Shown piece by piece: positions 1-13,764 of a DNA stretch of 64,000 nt. The stretch is from assembly GCF_025821665.1 (NCBI RefSeq), contig NZ_JACKSJ010000056.1:1-64000 (forward strand), written 5' to 3'. The notes beneath the pieces were generated by a model. The model made no database searches and had not been told where the DNA came from. It saw nothing but the letters and a program-made list of their open reading frames with translations. How positions within the stretch are numbered: the first letter of the stretch is position 1; each line of letters begins with the position of its first letter. Position numbers and translations under genes: made by a program. This DNA is from [Mycobacterium] manitobense (GTDB lineage: Bacteria; Actinomycetota; Actinomycetes; Mycobacteriales; Mycobacteriaceae).

Positions 1-836
1 CGCCGGTGGCCACGCTCGGGCCGTGGCGGCCGGTCGCGGCGGCGGGTGCGCTGGTCGTCGTCGCCGCGGCGCTGCCCGGTGGCCACGCTCGGGCCGTGGC
101 GGCCGGTCGCGGCGGCGGGTGCGCTGGTCGTCGTCGCCGCGGCGCTGGTGGTTCCGGTCGTCGCACTCGCCGACTGGCTGCTTGCCGCGGGACCGCGCTG
201 GGATGCCGGTGAGTGGTCGGCCGCGGTGGTCTCCACGCTGTGGCTGTCGGCGGTGGCGGCGGTGGTGTGCACGGTGGCGGCTTTGCCGCTCGGCGTGCTG
301 GTGGCGCGGTACCGCAGTCCGGTGACCCGGACGCTCGAGGGGGCGAGTTACGTGGCGCACGGGCTGCCGGGGATCGTCATCGCGATCGCCATGGTGTCGG
401 TCGGCGTCGTGGCGTTGCGCCCGTTCTACCAGCGTGAGCCGCTGCTGATCCTGGCTTACGCCGTGCTGTTGGTGCCGGTGGCCGTCGGGTCGGTCCGGGC
501 CGCGATCGAGGCGACGCCGGTGCGGCACGAGGAGGTGGCCCGCTCGCTGGGTCGCGGGCCGTTCGCCGCGTTCGCCTCGATCACCGCCCGCGGCGCCGCG
601 CCGGGCATCGCCGCGGGTGCGGCGCTGGTGCTGCTCACCTGCATGAAGGAGTTGCCGATCACGCTGCTGCTGCGGCCGACCGGCACCGACACGATGGCCA
701 CCCGGCTGTGGACCTACAGCTCGGTCAGTGACTACGCGTCCGCGGCGCCGTACGCGGCCGCGCTGGTGGTACTCGCCGCGCTCCCGACGGCCGCGATCGG
801 CCTGTGGAGTGCGCAGGTGGTGGAGGTGCGTGACAC

Positions 837-840
<4 letters not shown>
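1..840 (+). pseudogene. Iron(III)-type ABC transporter permease, C-terminal half, frame broken
   Basis: Inner-membrane permease of an importer of the FbpB/ThiP type (ferric iron or a similar small ligand). The readable part encodes several hydrophobic helices and the permease cytoplasmic loop (around EEVARSLG near nt 530) that contacts the ATPase. Families of this type usually have two fused permease halves of more than 500 residues; only the second half lies in the window. The frame entering from the left (first window codon at 3) reads VATLGPWRPV from copy 1 of the 73-bp duplication, then shifts in copy 2 and stops at 212. The C-terminal frame could restart at a GTG at 46 (264 aa) or 79. 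The stop overlaps the GTG of the ATPase gene, so the pair was an operon. Called broken because the duplication separates the frames; an assembly error is the alternative. Confidence 0.75.
3..147. repeat. 73-bp direct tandem duplication
   Basis: Bases 3-74 recur without mismatch at 76-147, with one unpaired base (75) between them, so the period is 73 bp. Because 73 is not a multiple of 3, the two copies are read in different frames of the permease gene, and only the second copy is in frame with the rest of that gene. It may be a real recent slippage event or an assembly error. Confidence 0.95.
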
Positions 841-4860
<4,020 letters not shown>

Positions 4861-4930
4861 GCGGCAGCCTTTCGTCGATTTGTGGACAGAGAACGCTTCT
4901 TCGAGCGCGATGCATCCCTCGGCGCTGAAT

Positions 4931-5878
4931 CTAGGTGGTGAACAGCCGGTGGAGTTCGGTCAGCCACGGCACGGCCACGGCCACGGTGGGCACCACCAGC
5001 ACGGCGACCGCGGCGAGATAGGCAGTCGCGGCCAGCAGCGGGCTGTTGGGCCGACCGGCGAGGCGCCGGACCCGGATCACCGTCGTCGGACCACCCGCCG
5101 CGAGCGCACCCGACGGGGTACGGCCGGATGCGCAAGCGACAAGGGCGCGGGCCAGGGGAGTGGGTCCGGCCGCGCGGACCGCGGCGTCATCGGCGAGCAG
5201 TTCGATCAGCAACCGGACGGCGTCGAGGGCGCTGCCGCTGCGGACGAACCGAGGAAAGGCGGCGTGCACGGCGGTGAACATCTCGAGCACCAGGTCGTGC
5301 CTGGCGCGCAGGTGGGCGCGTTCGTGGGTGAGGATCGCCGCGATCTCGTCGCCGGCGAGCGTGGTCAGGGTGCCGTCGCTGACCACCACCCGGCTGCGCA
5401 TGCCGGGCAGGCAGTACGCCATCGGCTGTGCGACGTCGAGGATCCGCAGGTCGGCCGTGCCGCAGACGTTGTCGGGCATTGCGGTGCGCGGCATGTCCAG
5501 CAGGTCGACCATCATCCGGTGGTGGGCGCGCCGACGGCGGGTGGCGATCGCCACCTCCAGCACCGAGACGATCAGCCGGGCGCCGATGAGCAGCGTGAGC
5601 GCGAAGACGAAGACCAGCAGCAGCCACATCGGCCAGCCCAGGACAGCGATCTCACTGGTGATGGTGGCGGTGGGTCGGCCGTCGGGGCCGGGAACGAACA
5701 GCCGGCTCGCGATCGCGATCCCGGCGCTGAACGCCGACAGCACCGCGGCGAGCACGATCGACTGCCAGAGCACGATGGCGGCCCGCGGCGCCCGCATCGG
5801 CCAGGACGCCCGCGCAAGCATTGCCGGCACCGGTCCGATCAGGACCAGCGCGACGATGGTGAAGGCCAGCGCGGACAC
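4931..5878 (-). CDS. M56-family (BlaR1-like) membrane metallopeptidase
   Basis: Integral-membrane zinc peptidase resembling the protease part of BlaR1/MecR1, expected to cleave or relieve the BlaI-type repressor. The 315-aa protein has hydrophobic segments near residues 1-22, 35-57 and 83-112 and a C-terminal one near 295-313. The zinc motif is HERAH (His185, Glu186, His189). There is no penicillin-binding sensor domain, so any beta-lactam sensing would need another mechanism. GTG start, 14 bp after the blaI-like stop, so the two form an operon; this equals Rv1846c-Rv1845c. Confidence 0.88.
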   Translation of the reverse strand: MSALAFTIVALVLIGPVPAMLARASWPMRAPRAAIVLWQSIVLAAVLSAFSAGIAIASRLFVPGPDGRPTATITSEIAVLGWPMWLLLVFVFALTLLIGARLIVSVLEVAIATRRRRAHHRMMVDLLDMPRTAMPDNVCGTADLRILDVAQPMAYCLPGMRSRVVVSDGTLTTLAGDEIAAILTHERAHLRARHDLVLEMFTAVHAAFPRFVRSGSALDAVRLLIELLADDAAVRAAGPTPLARALVACASGRTPSGALAAGGPTTVIRVRRLAGRPNSPLLAATAYLAAVAVLVVPTVAVAVPWLTELHRLFTT

Positions 5879-5892
5879 GCTGTCAGTCTCCC

Positions 5893-6309
5893 TCAGCCGG
5901 TACCGGGATCGCCAGCCGGCGACGTCAATCGATGCTTGGTCTCCAATTCGGCGAGCGCACGCCGCAACGCGGCGGCCTCGCCGGCGCCCACCCGCTCGAC
6001 GAAGTGCACCAGTGCGGCCTCGCGGCTGCCGGAGTCGGTGACCTGGTCGAGCGCGTCGACCATCAGGCCCGCGACCAGCTCGTCGCGGCCGTGTGTGGGG
6101 GCGTAGCGGTGCGCCCGGTCGTCGCGGTGCTGCACCACGAGGTTCTTCTTCGCGAGCCGTTGGAGCACGGTCATGATCGTGGTGTACGCCAGATCACGCC
6201 GCGCCGACAGTGCCTCGTGCACCTGCCGAACGGTTTGGGGCTCCGGAGCGGACCAGAGGTGATCCATCACCTCACGCTCGAGCTCCCCTAGACGCGTCAA
6301 CTTGGCCAT
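5893..6309 (-). CDS. blaI: BlaI/MecI-family transcriptional repressor
   Basis: DNA-binding repressor of 138 aa. The N-terminal winged helix (about residues 5-75) includes LGELEREVMDHLW and the recognition region AYTTIMTVLQRL, typical of BlaI/CopY; the C-terminal part is the dimerisation region. It is followed by the M56 peptidase gene, the usual BlaI-BlaR pairing, and preceded by a dyad at 6344-6371 that suggests autoregulation. In M. tuberculosis the orthologue controls blaC and ATP synthase genes. No beta-lactamase gene occurs in this window. Confidence 0.93.
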   Translation of the reverse strand: MAKLTRLGELEREVMDHLWSAPEPQTVRQVHEALSARRDLAYTTIMTVLQRLAKKNLVVQHRDDRAHRYAPTHGRDELVAGLMVDALDQVTDSGSREAALVHFVERVGAGEAAALRRALAELETKHRLTSPAGDPGTG

Positions 6310-6343
6310 GTTCCGTTCACTCTCCTGAGCAGTAGGTCAAGGG

Positions 6344-6371
6344 TACTACGGACGTACTACCGTGCGTCGTA
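6344..6371. promoter_or_regulatory. Candidate BlaI operator dyad
   Basis: Imperfect inverted repeat: TACTACGGACG (6344-6354), a 6-bp centre TACTAC (6355-6360), and CGTGCGTCGTA (6361-6371), with 9 of 11 positions complementary. TACTAC/GTAGTA elements are typical of BlaI operators. It lies 35 bp upstream of blaI, so repression of the blaI-M56 operon is the likely role. Confidence 0.6.
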
Positions 6372-6487
6372 TCCATCGCCGAAGATGAACCCCATCTTCT
6401 GTGCGTCGCATTCCGGCCGAGGTCAACGGCCTCGCCCCGCCGCCCTGTGAAACGGCTCACAGGCGACGGCCGATGTTGCCTGGTCAC

Positions 6488-6506
6488 TATAGTAAGGCTA
6501 ACCTAA
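6488..6506 (+). promoter_or_regulatory. IdeR (DtxR-type) iron box
   Basis: The 19 bases TATAGTAAGGCTAACCTAA agree with the IdeR consensus TWAGGTWAGSCTWACCTWA at 17 of 19 positions. It lies 28 bp upstream of the GTG at 6535, a position expected for iron-dependent repression of that gene. Confidence 0.85.
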
Positions 6507-6534
6507 CCCGAGACGACGACGCCCGGGAGGTGCA

Positions 6535-7311
6535 GTGACGGTACTGATCGACGATCCGCTGATCGCAGGCATGGCCATCAGGCGGACGATGCCGTTGCAC
6601 GAGTCATCCCGCCGGCTGCGCGAGCTCTACCCCGAGTGCCCCCGCGTATACGGCGTGGCCGTGATGGGCGATCTCTCCCGGCGCAGGTGGTGGCCCCTGG
6701 CCGAGGCGCTCACCACCGAGCGGCTGCAGGTGATGTTCGACATCGCGGCCTCCGAGACGGGGAACCGGGCAGTGGTCGCCCAGCAGTTGGCGGCGACGCT
6801 GGCCCATGTGGTCATCGGCCGCGTGGTGCCGCTGGTGGTGCTCGAGGGCCGGGCGTGGGACACCGGACTGGAGAACCTCTGGGTGCACGTGGACTCCGAG
6901 GGCGCGATCGACTGGGTGGGCGTGGTCGACCCGACGCTGCGGGCGCTGCCCGACGACCCTTATTTCGGCGCTTGCCGCGGCCGGATGGCCCGTGGCGCGG
7001 GGGACGGCATCGTCGCCCTGCCGAACGAGGCCGCGTTGACGACCTGGATCGCCCACCGCAGCCACCGCACCCTCGCGCCGCTGTTCACTCGGCTGGTGCA
7101 GATCAGTGGCGGGGCCATGACGGAGGCGGCGATGTGGCACATGGTCGGCGCCGCCGTGGTCAGTGCCGCCACCCAGGTGCCCATGCTGGCCGGCTCGAGC
7201 GAGTTGACGAGCATGCGCCGCGGCCAGGCCGTGCTGGACGCGCTGGTCGGATTCGGCCTCCCGGTCCGTGGCGCCGCCCGGACTGGTCGAGGGAAGGGCT
7301 TGCTTAATTAG
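6535..7311 (+). CDS. Iron-regulated protein, possibly ferric-reductase (FhuF)-like
   Basis: 258-aa protein of uncertain function. The central region (about residues 20-130) recalls the siderophore-reductase FhuF/ferric-reductase fold, but the C-terminal four-cysteine [2Fe-2S] motif of FhuF is absent: only two isolated cysteines are seen (YPECPR and GACRGR). No signal peptide or strong membrane segment. The GTG start has an excellent ribosome-binding site (gggagg at 6525-6530), and an IdeR box lies just upstream, so expression should rise under iron limitation. Its stop codon lies inside the promoter of the following small RNA. A role in handling iron-siderophore complexes is inferred mainly from regulation and neighbours. 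Confidence 0.7.
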   Translation: MTVLIDDPLIAGMAIRRTMPLHESSRRLRELYPECPRVYGVAVMGDLSRRRWWPLAEALTTERLQVMFDIAASETGNRAVVAQQLAATLAHVVIGRVVPLVVLEGRAWDTGLENLWVHVDSEGAIDWVGVVDPTLRALPDDPYFGACRGRMARGAGDGIVALPNEAALTTWIAHRSHRTLAPLFTRLVQISGGAMTEAAMWHMVGAAVVSAATQVPMLAGSSELTSMRRGQAVLDALVGFGLPVRGAARTGRGKGLLN

Positions 7312-7329
7312 GGCAGCCTTGCCTATTCT
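7300..7329 (+). promoter_or_regulatory. Promoter with embedded IdeR box for the small RNA
   Basis: A -35-like TTGCTT (7300-7305) and a -10 TATTCT (7324-7329) are separated by 18 bp. Between and over them lies TTAGGGCAGCCTTGCCTAT (7308-7326), which matches the IdeR consensus at 15 of 19 positions. The layout predicts repression by iron-loaded IdeR. The box also overlaps the stop codon (7309-7311) of the preceding gene. Confidence 0.75.
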
Positions 7330-7335
7330 CTAGGC

Positions 7336-7436
7336 ACGAGGCAAACGGACCGCGCCGGAGTCCTGAGGGCTGCAGAGACCCCCGGTCCCCTCGAGGGCGG
7401 GTCCCGCGCAACAGTGCGGGACCCGCCCGAATCTTC
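7336..7436 (+). ncRNA. mrsI: MrsI-like iron-responsive small RNA
   Basis: About 100 nt from a predicted start near 7336 to a strong intrinsic terminator. No plausible reading frame. It contains a small hairpin (GGAC 7347-7350 with GTCC 7360-7363) that exposes a GC-rich loop, then the terminator stem. It sits between the blaI region and the Rv1847-type thioesterase gene on the plus strand, the site of MrsI (ncRv11846) in M. tuberculosis, an IdeR-controlled sRNA that lowers expression of non-essential iron proteins such as bfrA during iron limitation. The identification rests on position, the IdeR promoter and terminator; the exact 5' end is inferred. bfrA lies in this same window at 62 kb. Confidence 0.75.
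7395..7428 (+). terminator. Intrinsic terminator of the small RNA
   Basis: Perfect 13-bp stem GGGCGGGTCCCGC (7395-7407) with GCGGGACCCGCCC (7416-7428), an 8-nt loop, followed by a T-rich tail (atcttctt). Confidence 0.92.
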
Positions 7437-7465
7437 TTGTGCGGTCGACGTGTAGACATCGTTGA

Positions 7466-7870
7466 GTGAGCACAGAATTGCCGGCCGGTCTCGGCGAGGG
7501 TTTCGATACCGAGTTGGGCGTGACCTACCTGGAGATGACGCCCGACGGCGGCCGCGCGCAGCTGACCATCACCGACAAACTGCTGCAGCCCTGGGGAATC
7601 GTGCACGGCGGGGTCTATTGCGCGGTGATAGAGAGCCTGGCGAGCGTCTCCGCCCACGTGTGGCTCTCCGAGAACGGCGGCGGAACCGTGGTCGGCGTCA
7701 ACAACAACACCGACTTCCTGCGCGCCTTGCGGTCGGGCACGGTGACCGCGGTGTCCACTCCGATCCACCGCGGCCGCCGCCAGCAGCTGTGGCTGATCAC
7801 GATCACCGATGAGACCGACCGGATGGTCGCCCGCGGTCAGGTGCGTCTGCAGAACCTGCCCGACGCCTGA
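7466..7870 (+). CDS. PaaI-family hotdog thioesterase
   Basis: 134-aa acyl-CoA thioesterase of the hotdog fold. The catalytic segment is PWGIVHGGVYCAVIES, with the His-Gly-Gly signature near residue 49, followed by a strand region GVNNNTDFLR that fits the PaaI substrate pocket. GTG start at 7466 without a strong Shine-Dalgarno sequence. It is the Rv1847-type gene that precedes urease in mycobacteria; whether it has a function linked to urease is unknown. Confidence 0.88.
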   Translation: MSTELPAGLGEGFDTELGVTYLEMTPDGGRAQLTITDKLLQPWGIVHGGVYCAVIESLASVSAHVWLSENGGGTVVGVNNNTDFLRALRSGTVTAVSTPIHRGRRQQLWLITITDETDRMVARGQVRLQNLPDA

Positions 7871-7925
7871 CCCCGCCGCCGTCGAGCGCTGCTGAGCGCG
7901 CCGCGCCGTGGCAGGATCGCGCACT

Positions 7926-8228
7926 ATGCGATTGACCCCGCATGAGCAGGAGCGGCTGCTCATCTCCTATGCCGCCGAACTGGCGCGGCGCCGGCAGGCC
8001 CGGGGGCTGCGACTGAACCACCCCGAGGCCGTCGCCGTCCTCACCGACCACCTGCTCGAGGGTGCGCGTGACGGACGCACCGTCGCGGAACTGATGGTCA
8101 GCGGACGCGACGTGTTGTCCCGGGAGGACGTGATGGAGGGAGTGCCCGAAATGCTCGAGGACGTTCAGGTGGAGGCCACCTTCCCGGACGGGACGAAGCT
8201 GGTCACCGTCCACCACCCGATCCCGTGA
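7926..8228 (+). CDS. ureA: Urease gamma subunit
   Basis: 100-aa small subunit of nickel urease (urea to 2 NH3 and CO2). Begins [12 protein letters not shown] and carries the conserved [15 protein letters not shown] and [19 protein letters not shown] regions. The ATG at 7926 is chosen over an upstream in-frame codon because it gives the family N terminus. First gene of ureABCFGD; its stop overlaps a possible GTG for ureB. Confidence 0.97.
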   Translation: MRLTPHEQERLLISYAAELARRRQARGLRLNHPEAVAVLTDHLLEGARDGRTVAELMVSGRDVLSREDVMEGVPEMLEDVQVEATFPDGTKLVTVHHPIP

Positions 8229-8230
8229 CC

Positions 8231-8545
8231 ATGATCCCGGGAGAGATCGTGCACGGCGACGGCGACATCGAGATCAACGAGGGCGCCGAGCGGGTGTCCC
8301 TCGACGTCGTGAACACCGGCGACCGGCCCGTGCAGGTGGGCAGTCACGTGCACCTCCCGCAGGCCAACGCCGCACTCGACTTCGACCGGCAGGCCGCCCG
8401 CGGCCATCGGCTCGACATCCCCGCGGGCACCGCGGTGCGGTTCGAACCGGGTGTGGCGCAGACGGTGTCGGCGGTGCCGTTGCGGGGGACCCGCGAAGTG
8501 CACGGGCTCAGCCTGACCCCGCCCGGTCGGATGGACGACCGATGA
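8231..8545 (+). CDS. ureB: Urease beta subunit
   Basis: 104-aa structural subunit beginning MIPGEI, with the conserved [32 protein letters not shown] and C-terminal PGR regions. I prefer the ATG at 8231 for the family N terminus; a GTG at 8225 in the same frame overlaps the ureA stop and would add two residues. Translationally coupled to ureA and followed 28 bp later by ureC. Confidence 0.95.
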   Translation: MIPGEIVHGDGDIEINEGAERVSLDVVNTGDRPVQVGSHVHLPQANAALDFDRQAARGHRLDIPAGTAVRFEPGVAQTVSAVPLRGTREVHGLSLTPPGRMDDR

Positions 8546-8573
8546 GCGCTTGCGCGAAGAGCGGGGAGAACCG

Positions 8574-10295
<1,722 letters not shown>

Positions 10296-10298
10296 CGC

Positions 10299-10934
10299 AT
10301 GACTGCCCTGACCACCCTGCTGACGCTGGCGGACTCACGGCTGCCCACCGGAGGGCACGTGCACTCCGGCGGCGTCGAGGAGGCCGTCACCGCCGGGCTG
10401 GTCTTCGACCTGGCGACGCTGCGCGCATACCTGGTGCGGCGCATCAGGACCCATGGCCTGGTGACCGCGTCCCTGGCGGCCGCCGTCCACACCGGTACCT
10501 GCTCGGTGGTCCAGGCCGACCGCGAAACCGACGCCCGCACACCGTCGCCCGCCGCGCGGGCGGCATCGCGTGCCCAGGGCCGCGGGCTGCTGAGGCTGGC
10601 GCGCCGGGTGTGGCCGGACACCGACTGGCAGCCGCTCGGAGTCAGGCCGCACCTCGCTGTCGCAGCCGGCGCGGTGGGCGCGGCGAGCGGTCTGAGCGCC
10701 GAGCACACCGCGGTGTCGGTGGTGTACACGACCATGACCGGATCGGCGACCGCCGCGCAGCGACTGCTGGCGCTGGATCCCGGTGACGTCGCCGCCGTGA
10801 CCTTCGCGCTGTCGGCACTGTGCGACCAGACCGCGGCGGCGGCCGCCAAGGAACTCGCCGAGCTGTCCGATCCGATGCTCGACGTGCTCGCCGAGCGGCA
10901 CGCCCAGCGCGAACGACCGTTGTTCTCCTCGTAA
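10299..10934 (+). CDS. ureF: Urease accessory protein UreF
   Basis: 211-aa helical chaperone that, with UreG and UreD, gates GTP-dependent nickel insertion into apo-urease. N-terminal [16 protein letters not shown] and [11 protein letters not shown] match the family. The ATG lies 3 bp after the ureC stop. No ureE nickel-delivery gene is present; mycobacterial urease operons normally lack it. Confidence 0.93.
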   Translation: MTALTTLLTLADSRLPTGGHVHSGGVEEAVTAGLVFDLATLRAYLVRRIRTHGLVTASLAAAVHTGTCSVVQADRETDARTPSPAARAASRAQGRGLLRLARRVWPDTDWQPLGVRPHLAVAAGAVGAASGLSAEHTAVSVVYTTMTGSATAAQRLLALDPGDVAAVTFALSALCDQTAAAAAKELAELSDPMLDVLAERHAQRERPLFSS

Positions 10935-10956
10935 CTCCACTACCGATAGGCGTTGT

Positions 10957-11658
10957 ATGCCACCGCATTTCCTGGACGGCCAACCGCACGACCACCGCGA
11001 CCGCCCGCGACGCGAACGAACGCCGGGGGAGCCGCTGCGGATCGGTGTCGGCGGACCCGTCGGCTCCGGCAAGACCGCACTGGTGGCCGCGCTGTGCCGA
11101 CAGCTGCGCGACGAGCTGTCGCTGGCCGTGCTCACCAATGACATCTACACCACCGAGGACGCCGACTTCCTGCGCCGCAACGCCGTGCTCCCCGACGAGC
11201 GGATCGCCGCGGTGCAGACCGGCGGCTGTCCGCACACCGCGATCCGCGACGACATCACCGCCAACCTCGACGCCATCGACGACTTGATCGCCGCGCACCA
11301 TCGTCCGGACGCCCGCCTCGACCTCATCCTCGTGGAGTCCGGCGGTGACAACCTGACCGCCACCTTCTCCTCCGGACTGGTCGACGCGCAGATCTTCGTC
11401 ATCGACGTGGCCGGCGGGGACAAGGTGCCGCGCAAAGGCGGACCCGGCGTCACCTTCTCCGATCTGCTGGTGGTCAACAAGACCGACCTGGCGCCGCTGG
11501 TCGGCGCGGACCTCGACGTGATGCGCCGCGATGCGGCCAAGGTCCGCGGCGACCGTCCCACGGCGCTGATCTCGCTGACCGAGGACCCGACCGCGGGCCC
11601 CGTGCTGGCCTGGGTCACCGAACAACTGCGCGCGCCGGTGTCCGCGCCTGCGCCATGA
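10957..11658 (+). CDS. ureG: Urease accessory GTPase UreG
   Basis: 233-aa SIMIBI GTPase that powers nickel delivery. P-loop GPVGSGKT at residues 33-40, the metal-binding Cys-Pro-His ([11 protein letters not shown]), the switch VESGGDN and the guanine motif NKTDLA are present. The N terminus has a short His-rich run (HDHRD) that may hold nickel in the absence of UreE. Its last 4 bp overlap the ureD start. Confidence 0.97.
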   Translation: MPPHFLDGQPHDHRDRPRRERTPGEPLRIGVGGPVGSGKTALVAALCRQLRDELSLAVLTNDIYTTEDADFLRRNAVLPDERIAAVQTGGCPHTAIRDDITANLDAIDDLIAAHHRPDARLDLILVESGGDNLTATFSSGLVDAQIFVIDVAGGDKVPRKGGPGVTFSDLLVVNKTDLAPLVGADLDVMRRDAAKVRGDRPTALISLTEDPTAGPVLAWVTEQLRAPVSAPAP

Positions 11659-12287
11659 GGTCCGACGTCGCGATCATCGCCTGCCCGGGACGTCCGCCGC
11701 GACTGGAGTGCAGCGGGGGATTGGCCGCCCGGCGCACCGGTCCCGACACCGTGCACCTGGTGTCGGCGGCCGCCACGCCGCTGGGCGGCGACCTGATCTC
11801 CGTGCGCATCGTCGTCGAACCCGGCGCCCGGCTGCAGGTGCGCACCGCCGCGGCGACCATGGTGCTGCCCGGACCCGGCACGCCGGAATCGACGGCCCAC
11901 TGGGACATCGAGTCAGCGGGCGAGTTGGACGTCGACCCGCAGCCGACCGTCGTGGCCGGTGCGTCGAGGCATGTCACGCTCACCCGGCTGCGGTTGACCG
12001 GAGCGGGGCGCATCCGGCTGCGTGAACGGATCCAGATCGGCAGAACCGGTGAGCGCCAAGGCTTCTGGTCCGGGTCCATGCACGCCGACCTGGACGGCGC
12101 ACCGATGTTGCGGCATCGCATCGAGCTTGGCGACGACACCGTCGCCGACGACGTCCTCGGCGCGCCGCGCGCATGCGTGAGCGAACTGTCCTACCCGGAC
12201 CGAGCACCGGCGGCCAACGGCACCGAGCTCGCCCTGGCCGTCGGCGGTTGGCTGACCACCTGGCAGGGGGAGCGGCTGACTAGCTAG
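11655..12287 (+). CDS. ureD: Urease accessory protein UreD
   Basis: 210-aa scaffold protein (UreD/UreH) that binds apo-urease and recruits UreF-UreG. Conserved elements include [27 protein letters not shown] and [17 protein letters not shown]. Shorter than enterobacterial UreD (about 270 aa) but normal for mycobacteria. ATG overlaps the ureG stop; the 3' end overlaps convergent ndh by 8 bp. Confidence 0.93.
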   Translation: MRSDVAIIACPGRPPRLECSGGLAARRTGPDTVHLVSAAATPLGGDLISVRIVVEPGARLQVRTAAATMVLPGPGTPESTAHWDIESAGELDVDPQPTVVAGASRHVTLTRLRLTGAGRIRLRERIQIGRTGERQGFWSGSMHADLDGAPMLRHRIELGDDTVADDVLGAPRACVSELSYPDRAPAANGTELALAVGGWLTTWQGERLTS

Positions 12288-13665
12288 CCGCCTGCTCCCT
12301 CTCCCGTTCGGTCTCGGTCACCGCCGCCGCTATCTCCTCGAGTTCCTCGATGCGCGTACGGGCGTAGGCCTGCTGTTCGGTGATGGTCAGCTGTCCGCGG
12401 TTGCGGCCGAGGAACGTCACCGTCCACGACAGCAGCGTGACGATCTTGGTCTTGAAGCCGACCAGGTAGACCAGGTGCAGCACCAGCCACGCCAGCCATG
12501 CGATGAAGCCGCCGAACTCCAGCGGGCCGACCTTCGCCACGGCGTTGAACCGCGACACAGTGGCCATGGAGCCCTTGTCGAAGTACTCGAACGGTTCGCG
12601 GAACGCCGGGTTGGCGCCCTTGACCTCGTTCTTGATCAGCCGCGCGGCGTACTTGCCGCCCTGGATCGCGCCCTGGGCCATGCCGGGCACGCCTTCGACG
12701 GCCGCCATGTCGCCCACCACGAACACGTTCGGGTGGCCGGGCAGCGACAGGTCGGGCTGCACCTTGACCCGGCCTGCCCGGTCGAGTTCGACGCCCGATT
12801 GTGCAGCGAGGTCCTTGCCGAGCGGGCTCGCCGAGACACCGGCGGACCACACCTTGCACGCCGATTCGATGCGCCGCACGCTGCCGTCGGGATCCTTGAC
12901 GGTGATGCCGTTGCGGTCGACGTCGGTGACCATCGCGTTGAGCTGGATCTCGACGCCCATCTTCTCCAGGCGGGCCTTGGCCTTGTTGCCCAGCTTCTCG
13001 CCCATCGGCGGCAGCACCGCGGGCGCGGCGTCGAGCAGGATCACCCGCGCCCTGGTGGAGTCGATGTGGCGGAACGTGCCCTTGAGGGTGTGGTCGGCCA
13101 GTTCGGCGATCTGACCCGCCATCTCGACGCCGGTGGGCCCGGCGCCCACCACCACGAAGGTCAGCAGCTTCGCGCGGCGTTCGGGGTCGCTGGACCGCTC
13201 GGCCTGTTCGAACGCGCCGAGGATCCGCCCGCGCAGCTCGAGCGCGTCGTCGATCGACTTCATGCCGGGCGCCCACTCGGCGAAGTGGTCGTTGCCGAAA
13301 TATGACTGGCCCGCGCCCGCGGCGATGATCAGGCTGTCGTACGGCGTCGCGTAGTCGTGGCCCAGCAGCTCCGAGTGCACGAGCTTGTTCTCGAGGTCGA
13401 CGTGGGTGACGTCGCCGAGCAGCACCTGCGCGTTCCGCTGCTTGCGCAGCACCACCCGGGTTGCGGGCGCGATCTCGCCCTCGGAGATGATCCCGGTCGC
13501 CACCTGGTACAGCAGCGGCTGGAACAGGTGGTGGGTGGTGCGCGCGATCAGCTTGATGTCGACGTCGGCACGCTTCAGGGTCTTGGCGGCGGTCAATCCG
13601 CCGAACCCCGACCCGACGATGACGACCTTGTGCCGGTCGGACACGGTGGCTCCGGGGTGGCTCAT
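12280..13665 (-). CDS. ndh: Type II NADH dehydrogenase
   Basis: Membrane-associated, non-proton-pumping NADH:menaquinone oxidoreductase of 461 aa. FAD site GSGFGG at residues 18-23, second dinucleotide site VVGAGPTGVEMAGQ, and quinone/FAD region VVGDMAAVEG. The C-terminal helices FIAWLAWLVLHLVYLVGF provide monotopic membrane attachment. The ATG at 13665 with GAGGAG six bases upstream is preferred over TTG at 13671. Main aerobic entry point for NADH and a recognised drug target in mycobacteria. Confidence 0.96.
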   Translation of the reverse strand: MSHPGATVSDRHKVVIVGSGFGGLTAAKTLKRADVDIKLIARTTHHLFQPLLYQVATGIISEGEIAPATRVVLRKQRNAQVLLGDVTHVDLENKLVHSELLGHDYATPYDSLIIAAGAGQSYFGNDHFAEWAPGMKSIDDALELRGRILGAFEQAERSSDPERRAKLLTFVVVGAGPTGVEMAGQIAELADHTLKGTFRHIDSTRARVILLDAAPAVLPPMGEKLGNKAKARLEKMGVEIQLNAMVTDVDRNGITVKDPDGSVRRIESACKVWSAGVSASPLGKDLAAQSGVELDRAGRVKVQPDLSLPGHPNVFVVGDMAAVEGVPGMAQGAIQGGKYAARLIKNEVKGANPAFREPFEYFDKGSMATVSRFNAVAKVGPLEFGGFIAWLAWLVLHLVYLVGFKTKIVTLLSWTVTFLGRNRGQLTITEQQAYARTRIEELEEIAAAVTETEREREQAAS

Positions 13666-13764
13666 CTGCAACTCCTCGACGAACGTCTACTCGTTCAGTA
13701 CAACCACTAGGCTAGTGGGCGGGCATCCCGCAGGCGCGGTGAGATAGCGCACCGCACCGACTGT

